The position numbers and the translations under genes are program-made. Below the pieces are notes generated by a model that saw only the letters and a program-made list of their open reading frames with translations, did no database searches and was not told the origin of the DNA. This document shows, in pieces, positions 16,947 through 26,700 of a stretch of 64,000 nucleotides of DNA. Origin of the DNA: Bryopsis sp. KO-2023 (lineage: Eukaryota; Chlorophyta; Ulvophyceae; Bryopsidales; Bryopsidaceae). Position 1 is the first letter of the stretch. Every line of letters begins with the position of its first letter. The stretch is from the NCBI GenBank assembly GCA_030272585.1, contig BSYQ01000005.1:5797501-5861500 (forward strand), given 5' to 3'.

Positions 16947-17990
16947 ACGTTTCGAAGCGGACGCCGGGAGGTGAAGTATCCGTTCCTCAGGTGCGCGAGG
17001 GACGTGTCCCTCCGATGGTTTGGTGGACCGATTGTTTTTTTGTTTGTTCTTTTGAGGTGAGGTTGGCAGAGCGGTGAAATGGTGTTTTTGGCTTCATCCA
17101 ATCGGAAAGGACCCGGTGGGAGCGTTTTCAGGTGTGGCACGATCTTTCGTGGGTGGGTGTGTGGGTGAGTGTGCGCCTGTGAGCGCGTGCGCGCGCGCGG
17201 GTGGTTGAGTGTGTGTGGGTCAGCTCGTGGGTGAGCGCCAGTAGAGCGAAAAGACTTGGGAGCAGGTTCGTTTCTTTTTTGACGTGTGTGGCGACGGAAC
17301 GCACAGGTGGTGGCGTGTTGGTGGCGTTTTTGGGTTCACGCGCGCCCTTGTTGGATCATCCGATCGGGTGATCCGGGATCATCCACGGGATCTCTCTCGG
17401 GAGAAAATCGGGAGAGAGGTCGAAGAAAAAAGCGAAGAAGCTAGAAAGGAAAAGGAAAGGGGGAGGGAAAGAAGGAAAATGAAAGAAGAATGCAAAGGAA
17501 ATGGAATCTTCTCGAAAGGACCGAAAGAGAAAGAATCGAAAAAGGAAAAAGTAGAAAAGCACGGAAGAGGGCAGAAAAGAAAAGAAAGATTATTGGAAGA
17601 AAAGGAGGGAACGAACGGCACAAAAATAAGAAAAGAACGACGAAAATAGAAAGAAACGAATCGATCTCTTGCGGGGAAAGAAAAAAAAGAAGAAAAAAAA
17701 ACACCACAACTCGAAGAGACACCAAAAACCCATGGAAAACGAAGAACTCCTTTTACGCGATAATTCGAGCGAACGAAATGGGCCATCGCCGACATCTCTC
17801 GCATATCCGAATCCGAGCACCCGGAAAATCGCAACGATGAAAAAACTCGAAACGAGTCCTAACCACGAACGAACACCCTCCCGAAGTTTTGGCGCAACCT
17901 CGTTCCCGCGCGCGACGGCACTTGTCCCCGACAGCTTCCCGACAGCTTCCCGAACCTACCACGCTCTCCGCACGCGCAATCCCTCGAGCC

Positions 17991-18061
17991 GCGTTGGTGA
18001 TATAGTGGTAGCATACTACCCTCCCAAGGTAGAGACCCGGGTTCGATTCCCGGTCAACGCA
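17991..18061 (+). tRNA. trnG-CCC: tRNA-Gly(CCC), unit 7
   Basis: Copy of 299-369. Confidence 0.96.
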
Positions 18062-18136
18062 CCCGTGCTCTTTTTTTCGCGGACCGACCTCCGAGACCCC
18101 AGCTTGAGGACGCGGGGCGGGCCCCTCCTCTCGTAC

Positions 18137-18217
18137 GTGGCGATGGCCGAGTTGGTCCAAGGCGCTGGAGTAAGGTTCCAGTCCGAAAGGGCGTGGGTTC
18201 AAATCCCACTCGCCACA
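18137..18217 (+). tRNA. trnL-AAG: tRNA-Leu(AAG), unit 7
   Basis: Copy of 445-525. Confidence 0.96.
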
Positions 18218-18265
18218 CGTCATAATTTGTGACGTGGCGTGAGGCTTCCAGTCAAAAGCGTTGGT

Positions 18266-18351
18266 TGCCCCGGACCAGGATCGAACTGGTGACCTCCGGA
18301 TGGCTCACGAGGTTATGAGACCGACGCGCTAACCGACTGCGCCACCGAGGC
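18266..18351 (-). tRNA. trnM-CAT: tRNA-Met(CAT), unit 7
   Basis: Copy of 574-659; intron 18302-18313. Confidence 0.95.
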
Positions 18352-18457
18352 CACGGGAAGATTTCGGTGCCGCCGATCTCGGACCGCTGCTCGGCGCCGT
18401 CTGCGACTCCCGTCCGGGGCGGGGCCCTCGTGGGGGTGGCTCCCGAGCGGCGATCGT

Positions 18458-18540
18458 GTGGTGATGGCCGAGTTGGTCTAAGGCGCTAGATTCAGGTTCT
18501 AGTTCGGAGACGAGCGTGGGTTCGAATCCCACTCACCACA
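18458..18540 (+). tRNA. trnL-CAG: tRNA-Leu(CAG), unit 7
   Basis: Copy of 766-848. Confidence 0.96.
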
Positions 18541-18610
18541 ACGTGCCTTTTCGCGTCACCCCCTCGGTTTGCGAACACACACGCACACACATGCCTCCGA
18601 GGCATTGCCT

Positions 18611-18692
18611 CGTTGAGGGCAGGATTCGAACCTGCGCGGGACAAACCCAGTGGATTTCTAGTCCACCTCCTTAACCACTCGGACACCCCAAC
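18611..18692 (-). tRNA. trnS-AGA: tRNA-Ser(AGA), unit 7
   Basis: Copy of 919-1000. Confidence 0.95.
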
Positions 18693-18797
18693 TCACGTTG
18701 TGATGAGGCGTCCCGTGGTCCATCCTCGTCACACGCCTCGTCATCAACCTCATCAGCCTCGTCGTCCGCCTCGTCACGCCCTCGTCGTCGTGACCGG

Positions 18798-18857
18798 GTC
18801 GTTGTAGTACAGAGGTGAGTATTCTTGCCTGTCACGCGGGTTCAATTTGCAACGGCA
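18798..18857 (+). tRNA. T-arm-deficient tRNA-Asp(GTC)-like, unit 7
   Basis: Copy of 1106-1165. Confidence 0.6.
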
Positions 18858-18909
18858 CACCCACCCCGCATCCTTGTCTTTTGCCGCTCCGAAAAACGAC
18901 TTCGACGCT

Positions 18910-18991
18910 CGCTGAGAGCAGGATTTGAACCTGCGCGGGATAAACCCAGTGGATTTCGAGTCCACCTCCTTAACCACTCGGACATCTCAGC
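18910..18991 (-). tRNA. trnS-CGA: tRNA-Ser(CGA), unit 7
   Basis: Copy of 1218-1299. Confidence 0.96.
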
Positions 18992-19097
18992 TCGACGACG
19001 TGTCGATCGCGCGTTGCGTGGAGGCTCGGTCGACCCCCCGCGATCGAGATTCCCGGGATCGGGATCCACGAGATCGGCGCGATCCTGTTTGAGACAT

Positions 19098-19171
19098 GCC
19101 CGGGTAGCTCAGTTTGGTAGAGCGCGAGACTTTTAATCTCGTGGCCGAGGGTTCGAGTCCCTCCTCGGGCG
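19098..19171 (+). tRNA. trnK-TTT: tRNA-Lys(TTT), unit 7
   Basis: Copy of 1406-1479. Confidence 0.96.
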
Positions 19172-19200
19172 TCTGCCCTCCCGTTCCGACGAGAGACAGG

Positions 19201-19467
19201 TGTTAGATTTGGGGGTGCGAGTCTAAGAAGAGCTAAAAACTAAAACTTCCGAGTCCTTGACCTTGAAGCCCATTAATACCATGACCCCCAAGGATCCTAG
19301 CGTCCCCGCATGGTACCTAGGACAACCATCCTAGGTGGGCACCCGACATAGGTCTAGTCATCATGACTAGACTTGACTCACATGTCCACGTCAACATGAC
19401 TGTACATGACTGTACATGACTGTACATGACTGAACCCGACTGGATGTAGCTCTTAACATCCCTAACA
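19201..19467. repeat. Solo LTR, unit 7
   Basis: Short form, copy of 1509-1775. Confidence 0.8.
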
Positions 19468-19637
19468 ACAGGACCTTACGGGTCCGGGTACGGTGACCGA
19501 CCGTAACCGTATTAAAAACTTGTCCGACCGTAAATTACCGTACATGACGGTAAACAACTTTCGGTCACGGAACACAATTACGGCCGCATTACGCCGACGG
19601 GTAACACGACCGAGCAAGCTCGGGTGTTTTCGTCGAG

Positions 19638-19708
19638 GCGTTGATGGTACAGTGGTAGCATACTACCCTGCCACGGTAGAGACCCGGGTTCGATTCCCGG
19701 TCAACGCA
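19638..19708 (+). tRNA. trnG-GCC: tRNA-Gly(GCC), unit 7
   Basis: Copy of 1946-2016. Confidence 0.96.
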
Positions 19709-19777
19709 CTCAAGGCCTTTTTCTCGCGGTCGTAGCACCGGAAAAAAAACGAGCACGGAAAAAGAAAAGTCCACCGA

Positions 19778-19893
19778 GTTGCCGCCGCCGGATTTCCTGA
19801 GACATCCCTGATCTCGGTACTGATCGGCCCCAACCGTGCTTGATTGGCGAGTTCGGAAGGGATCGCATGTATTCACGGTGGTTTGATGGCAAC
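19778..19893 (-). rRNA. 5S rRNA, unit 7
   Basis: Copy of 2086-2201. Confidence 0.88.
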
Positions 19894-20937
19894 ACGTTTC
19901 GAAGCGGACGCCGGGAGGTGAAGTATCCGTTCCTCAGGTGCGCGAGGGACGTGTCCCTCCGATGGTTTGGTGGACCGATTGTTTTTTTGTTTGTTCTTTT
20001 GAGGTGAGGTTGGCAGAGCGGTGAAATGGTGTTTTTGGCTTCATCCAATCGGAAAGGACCCGGTGGGAGCGTTTTCAGGTGTGGCACGATCTTTCGTGGG
20101 TGGGTGTGTGGGTGAGTGTGCGCCTGTGAGCGCGTGCGCGCGCGCGGGTGGTTGAGTGTGTGTGGGTCAGCTCGTGGGTGAGCGCCAGTAGAGCGAAAAG
20201 ACTTGGGAGCAGGTTCGTTTCTTTTTTGACGTGTGTGGCGACGGAACGCACAGGTGGTGGCGTGTTGGTGGCGTTTTTGGGTTCACGCGCGCCCTTGTTG
20301 GATCATCCGATCGGGTGATCCGGGATCATCCACGGGATCTCTCTCGGGAGAAAATCGGGAGAGAGGTCGAAGAAAAAAGCGAAGAAGCTAGAAAGGAAAA
20401 GGAAAGGGGGAGGGAAAGAAGGAAAATGAAAGAAGAATGCAAAGGAAATGGAATCTTCTCGAAAGGACCGAAAGAGAAAGAATCGAAAAAGGAAAAAGTA
20501 GAAAAGCACGGAAGAGGGCAGAAAAGAAAAGAAAGATTATTGGAAGAAAAGGAGGGAACGAACGGCACAAAAATAAGAAAAGAACGACGAAAATAGAAAG
20601 AAACGAATCGATCTCTTGCGGGGAAAGAAAAAAAAGAAGAAAAAAAAACACCACAACTCGAAGAGACACCAAAAACCCATGGAAAACGAAGAACTCCTTT
20701 TACGCGATAATTCGAGCGAACGAAATGGGCCATCGCCGACATCTCTCGCATATCCGAATCCGAGCACCCGGAAAATCGCAACGATGAAAAAACTCGAAAC
20801 GAGTCCTAACCACGAACGAACACCCTCCCGAAGTTTTGGCGCAACCTCGTTCCCGCGCGCGACGGCACTTGTCCCCGACAGCTTCCCGACAGCTTCCCGA
20901 ACCTACCACGCTCTCCGCACGCGCAATCCCTCGAGCC

Positions 20938-21008
20938 GCGTTGGTGATATAGTGGTAGCATACTACCCTCCCAAGGTAGAGACCCGGGTTCGATTCCCGG
21001 TCAACGCA
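20938..21008 (+). tRNA. trnG-CCC: tRNA-Gly(CCC), unit 8
   Basis: Copy of 299-369. Confidence 0.96.
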
Positions 21009-21083
21009 CCCGTGCTCTTTTTTTCGCGGACCGACCTCCGAGACCCCAGCTTGAGGACGCGGGGCGGGCCCCTCCTCTCGTAC

Positions 21084-21164
21084 GTGGCGATGGCCGAGTT
21101 GGTCCAAGGCGCTGGAGTAAGGTTCCAGTCCGAAAGGGCGTGGGTTCAAATCCCACTCGCCACA
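21084..21164 (+). tRNA. trnL-AAG: tRNA-Leu(AAG), unit 8
   Basis: Copy of 445-525. Confidence 0.96.
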
Positions 21165-21212
21165 CGTCATAATTTGTGACGTGGCGTGAGGCTTCCAGTC
21201 AAAAGCGTTGGT

Positions 21213-21298
21213 TGCCCCGGACCAGGATCGAACTGGTGACCTCCGGATGGCTCACGAGGTTATGAGACCGACGCGCTAACCGACTGCGCCACCGAGGC
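21213..21298 (-). tRNA. trnM-CAT: tRNA-Met(CAT), unit 8
   Basis: Copy of 574-659; intron 21249-21260. Confidence 0.95.
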
Positions 21299-21404
21299 CA
21301 CGGGAAGATTTCGGTGCCGCCGATCTCGGACCGCTGCTCGGCGCCGTCTGCGACTCCCGTCCGGGGCGGGGCCCTCGTGGGGGTGGCTCCCGAGCGGCGA
21401 TCGT

Positions 21405-21487
21405 GTGGTGATGGCCGAGTTGGTCTAAGGCGCTAGATTCAGGTTCTAGTTCGGAGACGAGCGTGGGTTCGAATCCCACTCACCACA
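21405..21487 (+). tRNA. trnL-CAG: tRNA-Leu(CAG), unit 8
   Basis: Copy of 766-848. Confidence 0.96.
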
Positions 21488-21557
21488 ACGTGCCTTTTCG
21501 CGTCACCCCCTCGGTTTGCGAACACACACGCACACACATGCCTCCGAGGCATTGCCT

Positions 21558-21639
21558 CGTTGAGGGCAGGATTCGAACCTGCGCGGGACAAACCCAGTGG
21601 ATTTCTAGTCCACCTCCTTAACCACTCGGACACCCCAAC
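21558..21639 (-). tRNA. trnS-AGA: tRNA-Ser(AGA), unit 8
   Basis: Copy of 919-1000. Confidence 0.95.
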
Positions 21640-21744
21640 TCACGTTGTGATGAGGCGTCCCGTGGTCCATCCTCGTCACACGCCTCGTCATCAACCTCAT
21701 CAGCCTCGTCGTCCGCCTCGTCACGCCCTCGTCGTCGTGACCGG

Positions 21745-21804
21745 GTCGTTGTAGTACAGAGGTGAGTATTCTTGCCTGTCACGCGGGTTCAATTTGCAAC
21801 GGCA
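21745..21804 (+). tRNA. T-arm-deficient tRNA-Asp(GTC)-like, unit 8
   Basis: Copy of 1106-1165. Confidence 0.6.
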
Positions 21805-21856
21805 CACCCACCCCGCATCCTTGTCTTTTGCCGCTCCGAAAAACGACTTCGACGCT

Positions 21857-21938
21857 CGCTGAGAGCAGGATTTGAACCTGCGCGGGATAAACCCAGTGGA
21901 TTTCGAGTCCACCTCCTTAACCACTCGGACATCTCAGC
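21857..21938 (-). tRNA. trnS-CGA: tRNA-Ser(CGA), unit 8
   Basis: Copy of 1218-1299. Confidence 0.96.
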
Positions 21939-22044
21939 TCGACGACGTGTCGATCGCGCGTTGCGTGGAGGCTCGGTCGACCCCCCGCGATCGAGATTCC
22001 CGGGATCGGGATCCACGAGATCGGCGCGATCCTGTTTGAGACAT

Positions 22045-22118
22045 GCCCGGGTAGCTCAGTTTGGTAGAGCGCGAGACTTTTAATCTCGTGGCCGAGGGTT
22101 CGAGTCCCTCCTTGGGCG
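22045..22118 (+). tRNA. trnK-TTT: tRNA-Lys(TTT), unit 8, G-U acceptor variant
   Basis: As 1406-1479 except T for C at 22113, which turns acceptor pair 5-68 into G-U. Confidence 0.95.
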
Positions 22119-22147
22119 TCTGCCCTCCCGTTCCGACGAGAGACAGG

Positions 22148-22424
22148 TGTTAGATTTGGGGGTGCGAGTCTAAGAAGAGCTAAAAACTAAAACTTCCGAG
22201 TCCTTGACCTTGAAGCCCATTAATACCATGACCCCCAAGGATCCTAGCGTCCCCGCATGGTACCTAGGACAACCATCCTAGGTGGGCACCCGACATAGGT
22301 CTAGTCATCATGACTAGACTTGACTCACATGTCCACGTCAACATGACTACGCATGACTGTACATGACTGTACATGACTGTACATGACTGAACCCGACTGG
22401 ATGTAGCTCTTAACATCCCTAACA
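22148..22424. repeat. Solo LTR, unit 8 (277 bp)
   Basis: Long form with five decamers. Confidence 0.8.
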
Positions 22425-22594
22425 ACAGGACCTTACGGGTCCGGGTACGGTGACCGACCGTAACCGTATTAAAAACTTGTCCGACCGTAAATTACCGTAC
22501 ATGACGGTAAACAACTTTCGGTCACGGAACACAATTACGGCCGCATTACGCCGACGGGTAACACGACCGAGCAAGCTCGGGTGTTTTCGTCGAG

Positions 22595-22665
22595 GCGTTG
22601 ATGGTACAGTGGTAGCATACTACCCTGCCACGGTAGAGACCCGGGTTCGATTCCCGGTCAACGCA
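22595..22665 (+). tRNA. trnG-GCC: tRNA-Gly(GCC), unit 8
   Basis: Copy of 1946-2016. Confidence 0.96.
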
Positions 22666-22734
22666 CTCAAGGCCTTTTTCTCGCGGTCGTAGCACCGGAA
22701 AAAAAACGAGCACGGAAAAAGAAAAGTCCACCGA

Positions 22735-22850
22735 GTTGCCGCCGCCGGATTTCCTGAGACATCCCTGATCTCGGTACTGATCGGCCCCAACCGTGCTTGA
22801 TTGGCGAGTTCGGAAGGGATCGCATGTATTCACGGTGGTTTGATGGCAAC
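22735..22850 (-). rRNA. 5S rRNA, unit 8
   Basis: Copy of 2086-2201. The retrotransposon begins 213 bp upstream of its 5' end. Confidence 0.88.
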
Positions 22851-23058
22851 ACGTTTCGAAGCGGACGCCGGGAGGTGAAGTATCCGTTCCTCAGGTGCGC
22901 GAGGGACGTGTCCCTCCGATGGTTTGGTGGACCGATTGTTTTTTTGTTTGTTCTTTTGAGGTGAGGTTGGCAGAGCGATGAAATGGTGTTTTTGGCTTCA
23001 TCCAATCGGAAAGGACCCGGTGGGAGCGTTTTCAGGTGTGGCACGATCTTTCGTGGGT

Positions 23059-23063
23059 GGGTG
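23059..23063. repeat. Target-site duplication, left (GGGTG)
   Basis: Matches 30344-30348. The uninterrupted units contain this pentamer once (2410-2414 in unit 1). Confidence 0.93.
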
Positions 23064-23307
23064 TGTTGTGCTGCTTGACTTTCAGTGGCAGTGAAAGTCT
23101 TTCTCAAACCAAAACCTGGAAAGAGAGTGTACCAACGCCTTTTATGAGCGTTGCTAGTACACATGGTAGCAATCACCATACTTGGTGATTGGACCCTGCT
23201 ACCACCGTGTGGGGACAGATGCAAATGTGTCACGACAGGTGACACACGTGGCGACACACATGTACACGTGGCGACACACCGTGACACACGCGTGTGACGT
23301 CATAACA
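23064..23307 (-). repeat. 3' LTR, copy 1
   Basis: 244 bp, bounded by the duplication on the left and the polypurine tract on the right. Confidence 0.95.
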
Positions 23308-23319
23308 TTCCTCCCCCCC
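23308..23319 (-). other. Polypurine tract, copy 1
   Basis: Minus strand GGGGGGGAGGAA directly before the 3' LTR, the expected plus-strand DNA primer. It fixes the element's orientation. Equivalent sites are 33550-33561 and 43792-43803. Confidence 0.9.
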
Positions 23320-23728
23320 AAAGTGTCAGACCTCCTGGTCCTGACTCCACTTGGATAAACACTTATATGCTACAGGGTGCAGAAACCTTAGCAATGGTTT
23401 ACACACGGTACTTTGACCAAATGTTGAAATCTCTAGGTGCCTTTCAGCGAGCCACTACACCAAAAGTTTCATATCCGGTCAAGATTGAGATTGGAGAAAC
23501 ATCTCAAAGTTTGTGATCCCTTTCACAAAACCAAACCATCTTAAGGGTCAAGACACCTTCTCAAACCCGAGATAAAACCCTTTTCATGGTGAACGCTTTT
23601 CCACATTGGCTACCTTGCCTTAGGAAAATAATATCTCACCCGTCGGCATTCACACATATGTGCGGAGATATTCAAATCAAATTTTGCCCATTCAATTTAT
23701 TTCCCTTCTCTTGAGATCTCCTACTCTG
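23320..23728 (-). other. 3' non-coding region of copy 1
   Basis: 409 bp between the gag-pol stop codon and the polypurine tract. I see no env-like frame or other gene. Confidence 0.7.
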
Positions 23729-26700
23729 TCAATTGCGCTCTTTCGACCGAAGGCGTTCACTTCGACGGATAACAATTGGCGGAGACAAGTCCGTCGACTT
23801 GATTTTGTTTTGGTATTCTTCTACCAATTCCCTAGCATTCTCCATATGCTCTTCGGGTTCCCAAGTATTATGCTCATGTCCATAACCCATCCATTTGCAC
23901 AAATACTCAGTTTTACGCTTTCGACCTATTCGCCGTACACGATGATCTAAAAGCATTTCAACCTCATATTCCAACTCATCATCGAGTTCCACCGGCGGAG
24001 GAGGCTGAACTTTTCCATGCGCCCAATAAGGCTTCAACAAGCTCGCATGAAAAACCGGATGAATTCTAAGATAGTTCGGTAAATCCAACCGAAAAGCTAC
24101 CTTACCGATTTGATCCGAAATAGTAAAGGGTCCGATCCACTTCGGCATCAGTTTTCGGGATCCTGGATGTTTTAGGCGGATATGCCGTGCATCCAACAAC
24201 ACCTTATCGCCTACTTTCACATCCACAGGACGTCTATGTCGATCAGCATACGCCTTCATCCTTTGACGTGCTGCCTCTAAACACCTTTTCGCCTTCACAA
24301 TGCTATCTCTTATCGTTGTCGTCATTCTTTGTACAGCTGGCACCGCCATCTGCAGTGACGAGCTCTTTCTACTAGATGCACCTGGCCCGAATCCAAGCAT
24401 CTGTGCCGTCGTAGCTGTCCAAGGATCACGACCGTAATTAAGGAAAAATGGTGTCTCACCAGTCGCTTCCGACTTGGAGTTATTCATAGCAAACTCGACA
24501 ACTGGCAACAGTTCAGACCAATCACTGTGGCGTATCCCAACAAAATGTCTTAGGGTGTCTTCTAAGACTTTGTTCATCGCCTCAGTCTGCCCATCAGTGG
24601 TGGGATGAAAAGCAGTTGACACAGCCTGACTGATCTTCCAAGTATTACACAATTCCGCAAAGAATCGTGATCTCCACCTGGGATCTCTGTCACTCACCAA
24701 TGTCCTAGGAAGACCGTGTGAACGGAAGACATGTGATACAAAGAGTCTCGCTGTTTCTGCAGCATCACACTTCGTGTATGTTGCAGCGCATCTCACCATT
24801 TTCGTGAGTCGGTCCACGAAAACTAGGATCGCATCATAATGCTCAGCACCTGACTTGGGAAGCTCGACTATCAAATCCATCGAAACACTCTCCCAACGAG
24901 CATCTGGTATCGGTAGAGGTTGCAACGAACCAGGAGGTTTGCCACGTCTCCACTTGTTCCGTTGACAACTATCACAACCTTTGATAAAGGACAATATATC
25001 CTTCTCTACCCCTGGCCACCAAAACCACTTCAACAAATTGTGTTTCGTCTTTTTGACACCAAAGTGTCCCGAATACACCGTTGAATGAAAATCTTTCATA
25101 ATATCCAACCTGAGGCCATCAAAGTTTGGGACAACCACCCGCGTTCCATTCCACCAAAAACCCGAGTCGAAACGACACATTGAAGCAGCGGATTCCAATG
25201 TATTGAACCACTCGTCTTTAGCGTACCCCTCAGATAATCGTCGCTGAAGATCGATATTAGGCAAAGGAGAGAGAGCTGGGCTCTCCTCACCAAGGTGACT
25301 GAGTCGGCCACGCTTGCTCACCGACTCCAACAAGACACTGATCTGCTGAGAATACCGTACAGGATAGCGCGACAAGGGGTCTGCTACATTCGTCCTGCCT
25401 GGCTGGTATTCCCACTTGAATCGGTATCCCTGAAGACACTCAAGCCACCGCACCGCTCTTCGAGACAACGTTACCTGGGAATGGAAAAATGTGTTGGGTT
25501 TGTGATCCACGATCACCTTAAACTCCATCACATCCAGATAGCACCTCCACAACTTCAAAGCATGGACAACAGCAAACATTTCTTTGTCTGATATTGACCA
25601 TCTCAATTGTGCACCATGTAGCATTTTACTTTCAAATGCTATTGGTCGACCTTCTTGAAGTAATATTGCACCAATAGCCCAATCCGAGGCATCGGCAATA
25701 ACTTCAAAAGGTTTACTGAAATCTGGCATTGCCAAGCAAGGTGCATGGGTCAGGGCTTCCTTAACTGCAACCATTGCTTTGCGACAATCATCATTCCAGT
25801 CCCACTCCTTACTCTTCCTAAGTAAGTTCGTAAGTGGTCCGACCAATTTACTGTATCCTTGAATGAACCGACGGAAGTAATTTGAAAGACCTAAGAAGGA
25901 TCTCAACTCAGATATATTTTGTGGCTCTGGCCAATCAATGACCTTCTGAGTCTTGCGAGTATCTACCGCAATCCCTTCTTTGCTTATCACGAAGCCAAGA
26001 TAATGCAAAGCATCCTTAAAGAAATCACACTTTGATCTCTTCAAGAAGAGCTTGTGCTCTCTCAAACGATCCATGACCTTTTTGAGATGCATGATGTGGT
26101 CTTTCTCATTCCTCGAATACACAAGTATATCATCAAGATAGATAAGGACGTACTTCCCTATCATCCCATGAAATACACGGTTCATCCATGTTTGGAATAT
26201 CGCTGGTGCATTCGTCAAACCCATCGGTAAGACACGATATTCAAACAATCCAAAGGGCGTCTTGAAAGCCGTTTTAGCCTGGTCCTCAGCTTTGACACGA
26301 AGCTGCCAGTAACCAGCTTTCAAATCAAGGGCGGAAAAGTACCTCGCACCTTGTAACTGATCCAACAGATCATCGATACGTGGGATAGGGTATTGATTTT
26401 TGACTGTTAACTTATTCAAACCCCTGTAGTCCACACACATTCTTTTTGTCCCATCTGGTTTGGGTACAAACAAGACTGGTGCTCCCCATGGACTACACGA
26501 CGGTTGAATAAGTCCCTTAGCCAACATATCCGATATCTGATCCTCAATTTCCTTACGCTCTCCAGGCGTATAGCGAAATATAGGACGACTCACAGGATTT
26601 GCTCCTGGTATCAGATCTATAGAAGCATCGAACTCTCTAGAGGGTGGACACGAGGCCAATTCATTCGCAAACCGATCCTCGTATTCGTCCAATATAGGAG

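Larger units (their letters stand above)
14736..17692 (+). repeat. Array unit 6 (2,957 bp)
   Basis: Long form with five decamers in the solo LTR, lying between short-form units 5 and 7. It also has a private A for T at 16325 inside the solo LTR. Confidence 0.95.
17693..20639 (+). repeat. Array unit 7 (2,947 bp)
   Basis: Short form between two long-form units. Retrotransposon site empty. Confidence 0.95.
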
